From Streptosporangium carneum (GTDB taxonomy: Bacteria; Actinomycetota; Actinomycetes; Streptosporangiales; Streptosporangiaceae): 64,000 bases of DNA. The first letter of the stretch is position 1. Each line of letters opens with the position of its first letter. Where the stretch lies: contig NZ_BSEV01000001.1 in NCBI RefSeq assembly GCF_027922005.1, positions 149,638 to 213,637 of the forward strand, read 5' to 3'. A program made the position numbers and the translations under genes. Positions 52,050 through 60,126 of this stretch are shown one piece after another. The notes beneath the pieces are model-generated. The model was not told the origin of the DNA and searched no databases. It saw only the letters and a list, made by a program, of their open reading frames with translations.

Positions 52050-53255
52050 CTACTCGGGAGCGAGACTCTTCCGCAGCGCGGCGACGAAGTCGTCGATCTG
52101 CTCCGGCGTCCTGTACGGCGGGACCGTGACGCGGAAGCGCTCCGTTCCCCTGGGGACGGAGGGGAAGTTGATCGGGGTGACGTAGATCCCGTGCTCCTCG
52201 AGCAGGCGTCGTGACACGCGCCGTACGCGTTCCGCGCCGGGCACCATGACCGGCACGAGATGGCTTTCCGCGTCGATGAAGTCGATGCCCGCGGCGCGCA
52301 GCGCGCCCTTCAGGTACCGCACGTTGTCCATCAGTCTCCGCCTGAGGGCGTCGCCTTCCTGGACGAGGTCCAGGCCCTTGAGCGTCGCGTCCATGCTGGA
52401 CTGCGGCAGGGCGGTGGTGAAGATGAATCCGGGGGCGTGGGAGCGGACGTAGTCGAGGGCGCCGTCGGGACCGGCGACGTATCCGCCGACGGTGCCGACG
52501 GCCTTGCCGAACACGCCCTGGACGAAGGTGGGGCGGTGTTCGCCGAGTTCCTCGCACACTCCCGCGCCCGTCGGGCCGATGGTGCCTATGGCGTGCGTCT
52601 CGTCGACGAACGTCAGCGCGTTGTACCTGTCCGCGAGGTCGCAGATGGCGCCGACCGGCGACACGTCCCCGTCCATCGAGTACACCGACTCGAAGACGAT
52701 CAGCTTGGGGTGATCGTCGCCGTACTCGGCGAGCGCCCGCTCAAGCGCGTCGAGGTCGTTGTGCGGGAAGACGTGTTTCCTGCAGCCCGTGCGGAGGATT
52801 CCCTCGATCAGCGACCTGTGGTTGCGGGCGTCGGAGAACACCACGATGTCGGGAATCGCCGAGATGAGGGTGCTCAGCGTCTCGAAGTTGGCGACGTATC
52901 CGCTCGAGAAGATCAGCGCGCGTTCCTTGCCGTGCCAGGCCGCGAGTCTGGTCTCCAGTTCGACGTGGGTCGCGCTGGTCCCCGCGATGTTGCGCGATCC
53001 GCCGCTTCCCGTGCCGTGTTCGACGGTCGACTCGATCTGCGCCCGGACGAGTTCGGGGTGCTGGCTCAGCCCGAGGTAGTCGTTGCTGCACCAGACCTGG
53101 ACCTTCTCCGCGCCGTGCGTCGCGTGACCGCGCTCGGCGGCCAGGTGGGAGCAGGGGAAGAAGCTGCGATAGAGGCCGTTCCGTCTGAGCTCCTCAAGCT
53201 TCCTCGGAAACACCTCCAATAACGTGTTCGGCTGTTCCGTCAACGCTTGCGTCAT
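52050..53255 (-). CDS. 5-aminolevulinate-synthase-like oxoamine synthase
   Basis: A 401-residue PLP enzyme of the alpha-oxoamine synthase family, closest by eye to 5-aminolevulinate synthase: VWCSNDYLGLSQHPELVRAQ, SGGSRNIAGTS, FVDETHAIGTIGPTGAGV and the PLP lysine in VFGKAVGTVGGY. It condenses an acyl-CoA or acyl-carrier with an amino acid with loss of CO2; glycine plus succinyl-CoA gives 5-aminolevulinate. In secondary metabolism a second ALAS often feeds C5N-unit formation, but the matching amide synthetase of that pathway is not seen here. Start ATG 53255. It is the first gene of cluster 2. Confidence 0.9.
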   Translation of the reverse strand: MTQALTEQPNTLLEVFPRKLEELRRNGLYRSFFPCSHLAAERGHATHGAEKVQVWCSNDYLGLSQHPELVRAQIESTVEHGTGSGGSRNIAGTSATHVELETRLAAWHGKERALIFSSGYVANFETLSTLISAIPDIVVFSDARNHRSLIEGILRTGCRKHVFPHNDLDALERALAEYGDDHPKLIVFESVYSMDGDVSPVGAICDLADRYNALTFVDETHAIGTIGPTGAGVCEELGEHRPTFVQGVFGKAVGTVGGYVAGPDGALDYVRSHAPGFIFTTALPQSSMDATLKGLDLVQEGDALRRRLMDNVRYLKGALRAAGIDFIDAESHLVPVMVPGAERVRRVSRRLLEEHGIYVTPINFPSVPRGTERFRVTVPPYRTPEQIDDFVAALRKSLAPE

Positions 53256-53780
53256 GAATCGACCCCGGTTCCTTGAGAATTCCACATGGCCTGCGGCCGG
53301 TAGAGACGGCGCTCGAAAGGAAAACGCGAGAAACAACGACCCCGACCCCGGGCACGCGACGGGGGAGACGAAAACGAAATCATGCGTGCCGATCCACGTG
53401 AACGACGTTCGTGACGTTCTTCCGGACCTGACGTGCGACCGCCTCGTCCGGTCCGGGAACACGGGCCCGGTGAACCCCGGATTCCCTGTCCGAATCCCGG
53501 CTATGTGGTCATGGGCCTGTTCCCGTCGAGGAACCGGTCAGCTCTCGTTCTTGCCATGGATCTCATCGCCCCTATCGAGAGACTGGCCACAGGGAGTGCT
53601 GTTCTGTGTGCGAAGCCGAATCCCGGCTGGATACCCGCACATTTTCCTCTATTACCTACAGGGATGGTAGGTAAGTGAAGAATAAGTGTCAAGGATGGAA
53701 TTGCGGTGTAGCTCCGTCCGATTTGTGTCACACGCCGGGCACCGAACGTCATTCCGCCCTTCCGGCGGAAAGGGCGTCGA
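53256..53780. other. 525-bp upstream region of cluster 2
   Basis: No ORF with coding character. It should hold the promoter of the leftward cluster 2 operon and the 3' flank of the reductase gene. A lower-GC stretch lies at about 53640-53700. No operator was recognised. Confidence 0.5.
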
Positions 53781-54644
53781 TCAGGCGTGCCGCCGCTCGC
53801 GGACCAGTTCCACGATCGCGGCGATGTCGGAGTCGCCCCAGCCGTGCTCGGCCGCCTCCTCGTAGAGCCGCTGGACCAGTCGGGCGATCGGCAGGTCGAG
53901 GCCCAGCGACTCCGCGAGTTCGGCGGCGAGCCGTACGTCCTTGGCGCCGAGCCGTGTCGTGAACCAGCCGTGGTGGTCCCCGCCGATGACGTCGTCGAGC
54001 CGGTTGTGCAGTGCGGGGGCGACGGTCGGCCACTGGAAGAGGAAGTCGCGCAGCATCGACTCGTCGAGCCTCGCCGCCTGACCCGCCGCCACCGCCTCGG
54101 AGACGACGGCGAGGCCGGCCAGGAGCAGGTAGTTGTTCAGGAGCTTGTACGTCAGCGCGCTTCCCGGGTCGTCCCCGCAGTACCGCTGGACCGTGAACAC
54201 GTCCCGCCAGACGGGGTCCAGCCTGCGCACGTGCTCCCGTTCGCCCCCCAGGAGTCCCATGGCCTGACCCTGCGCGACGGTGGCCGGCCCTCCGACGATC
54301 GGCGCGGCGACGAACCTGCGTCCCGGCGCCGTCTCCCGCAGCTCGCGGGAGGTGGCGGGGGAGACGGTGCTCATGTCGGCGATGATCGGGGTCTCGTTCG
54401 CGCCGAGACCGGTCAGCCGCGCCATGACGTCCCTGCTCGCCCGGTCGTCCGCGAGCGACATCAGCACACCCTCGACGTCGTACGCGGCGTCCATCGGCGA
54501 GGACGCCTCGACGGCGCCCGCCTCGACGACCTCGGCGGCTTTGCCCGGCGTGCGGTTCCAGACCCTCACCGTGTGGCCGCGCGCGAGCAGCCGCCGAGCC
54601 AGCGCCCTGCCCATCCCGCCCATACCGAGCACCGCCATCCGCAT
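53781..54644 (-). CDS. 6-phosphogluconate/3-hydroxyisobutyrate dehydrogenase family reductase
   Basis: A 287-residue NAD(P)-dependent oxidoreductase with an N-terminal Rossmann fold (MAVLGMGGMGRALARRLLAR, then VRVWNRTPGKA) and a C-terminal helical domain with the catalytic Lys in TYKLLNNYLLLAG. Members reduce or oxidise beta-hydroxyacids, and many actinomycete versions resemble imine reductases. It is a single gene between cluster 2 and the divergent MFS gene. ATG 54644. Confidence 0.88.
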   Translation of the reverse strand: MRMAVLGMGGMGRALARRLLARGHTVRVWNRTPGKAAEVVEAGAVEASSPMDAAYDVEGVLMSLADDRASRDVMARLTGLGANETPIIADMSTVSPATSRELRETAPGRRFVAAPIVGGPATVAQGQAMGLLGGEREHVRRLDPVWRDVFTVQRYCGDDPGSALTYKLLNNYLLLAGLAVVSEAVAAGQAARLDESMLRDFLFQWPTVAPALHNRLDDVIGGDHHGWFTTRLGAKDVRLAAELAESLGLDLPIARLVQRLYEEAAEHGWGDSDIAAIVELVRERRHA

Positions 54645-54871
54645 GTGCCCTCCCCCTTTTGCCCCGCTTCACGAAGAATTCCCGGATTCGCGGAACGACA
54701 ACCACAAGGGGTGACAGCCGGTTGACCATGAGCCGACATCCCCTTCGACGCGCCTGAGCGCGGGGCGTCAGCGCCTCCGGCCGGAACCGTCGGCGTTCGG
54801 TCACCCGGCTCCGGCCGGGACCGTCAGCGTTCGGTCAGCGGCCCGTCAACGCCGCCGCCGAGGCTTCGGGC

Positions 54872-56527
54872 ATGACCTCCTCCTCCGAGACCCCGGAAAC
54901 CCCCAAGATCCCCGATCCCACCGACCCCGCCGGTCCCGTCGCCCCCTCCGGTTCCTCCGGCTCCCGGAAGTGGGGCACGCTGGCGATCGCCTGCCTCGCC
55001 ATGCTGCTTCTCTCCATAGACCTCACGGTGCTCCACCTGGCCGCGCCCAAGCTGGTCGAGGACATGCGCCCCTCCGCCACCCAGTTCCTGTGGATCGTCG
55101 ACGTGTACGGCTTCGCGCTGGCCGGACTCCTGGTCACCATGGGCAACGTCGGCGACCGGATCGGCCGCAAGCGGCTGCTGCTCACCGGCATGGTCGCCTT
55201 CGGGGGCGCGTCGGCGCTGACCGCGTACGCCGTGACCCCCGAGTGGCTGATCGCCGCCAGGGCGTTGCTCGGCGTCGCGGGCGCGACCGTCATGCCGTCG
55301 ACCCTGTCGATGATCCGGAACGTCTTCACCGACCCCGGGGAGCGGACGACCGCGGTCGGTGTCTGGAGCAGCGTCTCCGCGCTCGGCTTCGCCGTCGGCC
55401 CCCTGGTCGGCGGGGTGTTGCTCGACGGCTTCTGGTGGGGGTCGGTCTTCCTCGTCAACGTCCCGGTCGCCGTGCTGATCGTCGCCGTCGGCGCGGTCGT
55501 GCTCCCCGAGTCGCGCAACCCGCGCCCCGGACGCCTCGACGTGGTGAGCGTGCCGCTGTCGATCGTCGGCGTCATCGCGGTGATCTACGCGCTGAAGACC
55601 GCCGCCCACGACGGGATCTCCGGAACCGGCGTCTGGGTCGCGGCCGCGGTCGGCGCCCTCTCGCTCGTCCTGTTCACCCGGCGGCAGACCCGGCTGGCCG
55701 AACCCCTCATCGACGTGCGTCTCTTCCGGCACCGCGCCTTCTCCGGCGCGGTGGGCGCCAACGTCGTCTGCATCTTCTCGATGCTCGCCGCCTCGCTCGC
55801 CTTCGCGCAGTACTTCCAGCTCGTCCTGGGCTGGTCGCCGCTCGTCTCGGGGCTGGCGAGCCTGCCCGGCGGGCTGGCCGCGGCGGTGGGCGGGAGTCTC
55901 GCCGCCCCACTGGTCGCCGCCGTCGGCAGGGCACGGGTCGTCGCGCTCGGGCTGGTCGTGAGCGCTGTGGGGTTCGTGCTGTACAGCCGGTTCGGAACGG
56001 ACACGGGCTACGTGTACATGCTGGTCGCCATGGTCCTCACCGCCGTCGGCAACGGGTTCACCTTCGCCGTGACCAACGACACCGTCCTCGCCTCGGTCCC
56101 CAGGGAGCGCGCGGGCGCGGCGTCCGCGATCGCGGAGACCGGTCAGGAGATGGGAGGGGCGCTGGGCATCGCCGTGCTGGGGACCGTGCTCAACAGCGCC
56201 TACCGGGCCAACCTGCGGCTGCCCTCCGAGGTGCCCGCGCCCGCGGCGGACCAGATCGGGGAGTCGCTCGGCGGGGCGCTGCAGACCGCGGCCGCGCTGC
56301 CGGACCAGGTGGCGGGGGCCGTCGTGCGGGCCGCCAGGCAGGCGTTCGTCGAGGGCATGCAGACGACCCTGGTGACGGGGGCCGTGCTGCTCGCCGTTCT
56401 GGCGGCGGCCGTGCTGGTCGCGCTGCGCGGTGTTCCCAAGGTGATCCCCGAGGTGATCCTCGACGGTGAGGGCAGGGTCCAGGACGGGCCCGTCCCCGCC
56501 ACGCAGAGCACGCGACGCTCACTGTGA
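54872..56527 (+). CDS. DHA2-type (14-helix) MFS drug exporter
   Basis: A 551-residue transporter with 14 predicted helices. It has a long Pro/Ser-rich N-terminus, motif A (GNVGDRIGRKRLLLTG), the DHA2 motif C region (GFAVGPLVGGVLLDGFWWGS, then VFLVNVPVAV) and a typical late loop (ETGQEMGGALGIAVLGTVL). EmrB/QacA-like members use the proton gradient to export drugs or metabolites. It is divergent from the reductase and not overlapping other genes; a link to either cluster is possible but unproven. Confidence 0.9.
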   Translation: MTSSSETPETPKIPDPTDPAGPVAPSGSSGSRKWGTLAIACLAMLLLSIDLTVLHLAAPKLVEDMRPSATQFLWIVDVYGFALAGLLVTMGNVGDRIGRKRLLLTGMVAFGGASALTAYAVTPEWLIAARALLGVAGATVMPSTLSMIRNVFTDPGERTTAVGVWSSVSALGFAVGPLVGGVLLDGFWWGSVFLVNVPVAVLIVAVGAVVLPESRNPRPGRLDVVSVPLSIVGVIAVIYALKTAAHDGISGTGVWVAAAVGALSLVLFTRRQTRLAEPLIDVRLFRHRAFSGAVGANVVCIFSMLAASLAFAQYFQLVLGWSPLVSGLASLPGGLAAAVGGSLAAPLVAAVGRARVVALGLVVSAVGFVLYSRFGTDTGYVYMLVAMVLTAVGNGFTFAVTNDTVLASVPRERAGAASAIAETGQEMGGALGIAVLGTVLNSAYRANLRLPSEVPAPAADQIGESLGGALQTAAALPDQVAGAVVRAARQAFVEGMQTTLVTGAVLLAVLAAAVLVALRGVPKVIPEVILDGEGRVQDGPVPATQSTRRSL

Positions 56528-56974
56528 GCATTCGCGACCCCCAAAAGGGTCAGACCCTAATTGCCCGGCCGACGCGCCTGATCGGGCGGCCCGAACACGT
56601 GAAAACCATTCGGATCGGACCCCGGGGAGGGCGGACGGCAATCCGCGCGTGGAAACGATTTCATACCCGTCGCCCACGGTGCGTAACCCGGCACAGGAAA
56701 CCGGAAAAACAACGCAGGACCAACGGAAACCCCGCTTCAGGGAAATAGCGGATCAACAGTAAACGTCACAGACCAGCACAAACCATCAGATGTGCGGTTC
56801 TCCAGAGAAGCCCGACCCGACCCGTGGAGCACTCAACCGCAGGTCACCGCAGGGAGGGTTTCGGACATCCCATAATTGGCATTAGGTGTTATTTATAACC
56901 TAATAACCATAAGTGCCGATTACCATCTCCCTTTACCTTCCCAATAGATCACGGTCAGTCTAATATTTGGACCT
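56528..56974. promoter_or_regulatory. Intergenic region with AT-rich dyad
   Basis: About 450 bp without genes. Near 56882-56903 there is an AT-rich dyad, TTAGGTGTTATTTATAACC, in which GTTAT-TT-ATAAC is a perfect palindrome. It stands out in this GC-rich DNA and lies about 70 bp upstream of the next operon, so it is a good promoter/operator candidate. Confidence 0.5.
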
Positions 56975-58369
56975 ATGTCATGGCGCGCATCAGATTTCCC
57001 AGACGAGGAAGCCTGGCCTCCCGGTCGTGGCGGCGCTTCCGTCGGAGACGAATCTGATGACGAGTCCGACTGGCACCCCGAGCGGCTTCCGACATTCAAC
57101 TGGCGGAAGGTCATTCTGTTCGGGGCGTTCTCCGTGATCATTGGCGGAGCGGGCATCTGGTTGGTCAGGCAGAACGCGTCGGAACAGCAGACGCTGGTCG
57201 CCGACCCCTCTCCCCAGATCTTCACCGACTCCTCCCCCAAGCTCCCGGGAGCGGGCGACGATCCCGGGCTCTTCGGGACGGGCGGGAGCACTCCGCCGCC
57301 GAGCCCCTCATTGAGCCCCTCACTGAGCCCCTCATTGAGCCCCCCGCCGAGCACAGCCTCCCAGGGCGCGACCGACAGGCAGCCGATCCCCTCCGCCTCC
57401 GCCCAGGCGGGCCGGGGCGACGACGAGAAGGCGAAGTCCTCCACCGCCCCGACCGCCCCGGAGAAGGCGCGGATCGAGAGCTCCTCCCCGCCGCCCGGCG
57501 ACGCCTCCCAGCTCACCATCCGGCAGGCGTACCGCATCCACGGCCGCTACCAGAAGGAGCTGTCGGCGGTCCAGGGGAAGCTGGACGAGGCCGCCATGGG
57601 AAAGCTCGAGGCCGGGCTCGCGGTGGAGCTGACCCGGGCGAGCTTCAAGACCGCCCGCATGCAGGGTGAGTCGGTGGCGTCCGGCACCTGGCCGAACCCG
57701 CAGGTGTGGGTGGCACGGCACGTCGAGGGCAGCCCCGACTGGTTCGTCGCGGTCTCCCACGAGCAGGGCATCGCCCGGGTCGTCGACCTGATGACCGAGA
57801 CCTCCGCGGGCTGGCGTCTGGTGGCCTCCGGCGCCGACACGCGCGCCACCCCTCCGGACTTCCCCAGGATCGCGACGGACGCCGAGGGATACGCCACGAG
57901 CCTGCCGGAGAACGCGACCGGCCTGGTCGCGACGCCGCGCCAGATCGCCGCCGCGCACCTGGCGAGCCTGGAGAGCGCCAAGCCCGACCCGAGGTTCGAG
58001 GACGGACCGTGGACCAGCGAGACCGTGCGGTTCTGGCAGCAGGAACGCGCCCAGCTCGAGGAGGCGGGGTGGATTCTCAGCCTGTCGTACCGGCCTGAGG
58101 GGCCGGTACGAGCGCTGCGGACCGGGGACGGGGGCGCCCTGGTCTGGTACGCGGCACGCTCGACCGACTCCCGTATGGCCGAGCGGGTGGGGGCGAAGGT
58201 CACCCTGAAGGGGTCGGCCGCCGTCCGCACCAAGAAGAAGGCGTTCGCCCACTCGGCGAGCGCGACCTACGGACGGATGTACGTGACCTATGTCCCCCCC
58301 GCCGGCTCCACCGAGCCCGTCCGCGTGCTGGGCGAGTGGAGTGATGTCTTGGAGAGCCACGGCGACTGA
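56975..58369 (+). CDS. Membrane-anchored protein, envelope locus gene 1
   Basis: A 464-residue protein: an acidic cytosolic ~45 residues (GDESDDESDWHPERLP), a single transmembrane helix (VILFGAFSVIIGGAGIWLV), a Pro/Ser-rich linker with a PSLS repeat (~100-190), and an extracellular C-terminal ~280 residues. The outer domain shows a pattern like HGRYQKELSAVQGKLDEAAM and WFVAVSHEQGIARVVDLM, suggesting a beta-rich domain; no known family. It is the first gene of a rightward locus and lies 29 bp before the next gene. Confidence 0.75.
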   Translation: MSWRASDFPDEEAWPPGRGGASVGDESDDESDWHPERLPTFNWRKVILFGAFSVIIGGAGIWLVRQNASEQQTLVADPSPQIFTDSSPKLPGAGDDPGLFGTGGSTPPPSPSLSPSLSPSLSPPPSTASQGATDRQPIPSASAQAGRGDDEKAKSSTAPTAPEKARIESSSPPPGDASQLTIRQAYRIHGRYQKELSAVQGKLDEAAMGKLEAGLAVELTRASFKTARMQGESVASGTWPNPQVWVARHVEGSPDWFVAVSHEQGIARVVDLMTETSAGWRLVASGADTRATPPDFPRIATDAEGYATSLPENATGLVATPRQIAAAHLASLESAKPDPRFEDGPWTSETVRFWQQERAQLEEAGWILSLSYRPEGPVRALRTGDGGALVWYAARSTDSRMAERVGAKVTLKGSAAVRTKKKAFAHSASATYGRMYVTYVPPAGSTEPVRVLGEWSDVLESHGD

Positions 58370-58398
58370 CATCCCACTGGAAGAAGAGGAACACCCAT

Positions 58399-60126
58399 AT
58401 GACACCTTCACGTAAGCCCTCACGCGCGACGGTGATCACTGCGAGTATCGCGATCGGCGTGTTCGGGGCCGGCGCCGGGCTGGGAACCGTCATCGCCGCC
58501 CGTTCCGAGCAGCCTGTCAAGGGCGAGGTCATTCGCCTGGCCGCCGGCACCTACACCCTGAACGACGGGGCGCAGGCGTGGACGTCCCAGAAGGCCGGGG
58601 GCGACCCCGCTCCGCCCGCCGGCTCCAACGCGGGCGGCGCGATCACCGACAAGGGGGCGGCCAAGACGTCGATGAACGCGAAGATCTGCCTGACCGCGAC
58701 CATCGACGGGCACGCCGTCTCCGGCGGCGGAGGAGGGTGTCAAAACCTTCCCGTCCTGGCGAGCGCCCACGCCCCCCTGCAGCGTCCCGGCAACCCCAAG
58801 AGCGTGACGACCAAGGAGGCCGCGCCGCCGAAGACGGCGACCAACCCGCCCGCGGTCAAGCCCGTCAAGAACTCCACGCCCCAGGAGAACGGCGGCGGCG
58901 GTGGAGGCGGCGGAGGCAACGGCGGCGGTGGAGGCGGTGGAGGCACGCAGAAGGCCCCCGACCCCGCGCCGATCCAGCCGCCGAAGGCGACGACCAAGCC
59001 CGCTCCCGCCCCCGCGCCGACGAAGAAGGTCAGCGGCAACATCTCCGACAGCGGCAGCACGATCGACAAGCCCTCCCAGAATCTCGCCGAGAAGCCGAAG
59101 CTCAACATCGGGGCCTCGGCGGGACCGAAGAGCGCCGACGACCGGGAGGAGAAGAAGCAGCAGGAGCCTCCCGCTCCCAAGCAGGCCAAGCCGACGGGCA
59201 CCCTCAAGCCCGCCCTGCCGAACAGCACCCAGAAGCCGAAGTCCCAAGGTACGTCCAAGCCGACGTCCCCCACCGCGGCTCCCAAGCCGTCCGGACCGCT
59301 CAAGCCCGCCCACCCCACCTCCGAGCCACTGGTCACGAACGGTCCCGCCGAGCCCGACCGGCCCGCGCAGGAAGCGCAGCTTCCCACCCCCGACTCCCAG
59401 CAGGAGCCCGACGGGAGCGTGCTGAGGCCCGCGGACCCGTCGCAGGAGGGCGGCGCCTCCGACGGCTCCGACTCCCTTCCGGTCTTCAAGGACCCCGAGC
59501 TCCTCAGGCGGGCCCAGGAGGCCCTGGGGCTCGACAAGAACATGCGCTACACCGACGAGAACGGCGTGTGGGACCTCAACATCGCTCCGCCTGGCACTCC
59601 GCCGTGCCGTGACTACTCCCCCGAGGAGCTTCAGGGGCTGGGCGCCGACCAGGAGGGCGCGGTCATCCCGCGCGACTCGTGCCAGTGGCCCGCCTTCGTC
59701 CGCTGGCTCTACGCCGAGCCCGCGCCGGGTGAGGTCAGCAACTGGACCAAGTTCACCGGCCTGCCCGAGCGGAACCTGGAGTTCGTGGTGACGAACCAGG
59801 CTCCGGAGCAGCCCGACCAGCAGAACCAGCAGGGCGAGCAGGGCCAGTCGGACCAGCAGGAGCCCGGCAACGAGCCCGGCCAGCTCCTGCCCGACCAGCC
59901 CGGCCAGCTCGACCCCGCGCAGCCCGACCAGCAGAACCAGCAGAACCAGCAGAACCAGTCCGATCCCGCGCAGCCCTCGGGGCCGGAGCAGCACTCCAGC
60001 CGGTTCGACCGGTCGGGCGGAGTCGACCCGGCGCAGCCTCCCCAGCACGACCGTCGTGGCTCCGGCCATGTCAAGTCCGGTCCCGGTCAGGTCGAGCCGT
60101 ACCAGGACGGGTACACCGGCCCATGA
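58399..60126 (+). CDS. Pro/Gly/Gln-rich exported protein, envelope locus gene 2
   Basis: A 575-residue protein with an N-terminal membrane anchor or signal (VITASIAIGVFGAGAGLGTVI). A small domain with two Cys follows (CLTATIDGHAVSGGGGGC), then poly-Gly runs, Pro/Lys-rich spacers, a short folded-looking segment near residue 370-460 with two Cys (PGTPPCRDYSPEELQG, then PRDSCQWPAFVRWLYAEP), and Gln/Asn/Pro repeats (QPDQQNQQ) at the end. It looks like a wall-spanning or matrix protein. The stop overlaps the next start (ATGA). Confidence 0.75.
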   Translation: MTPSRKPSRATVITASIAIGVFGAGAGLGTVIAARSEQPVKGEVIRLAAGTYTLNDGAQAWTSQKAGGDPAPPAGSNAGGAITDKGAAKTSMNAKICLTATIDGHAVSGGGGGCQNLPVLASAHAPLQRPGNPKSVTTKEAAPPKTATNPPAVKPVKNSTPQENGGGGGGGGGNGGGGGGGGTQKAPDPAPIQPPKATTKPAPAPAPTKKVSGNISDSGSTIDKPSQNLAEKPKLNIGASAGPKSADDREEKKQQEPPAPKQAKPTGTLKPALPNSTQKPKSQGTSKPTSPTAAPKPSGPLKPAHPTSEPLVTNGPAEPDRPAQEAQLPTPDSQQEPDGSVLRPADPSQEGGASDGSDSLPVFKDPELLRRAQEALGLDKNMRYTDENGVWDLNIAPPGTPPCRDYSPEELQGLGADQEGAVIPRDSCQWPAFVRWLYAEPAPGEVSNWTKFTGLPERNLEFVVTNQAPEQPDQQNQQGEQGQSDQQEPGNEPGQLLPDQPGQLDPAQPDQQNQQNQQNQSDPAQPSGPEQHSSRFDRSGGVDPAQPPQHDRRGSGHVKSGPGQVEPYQDGYTGP

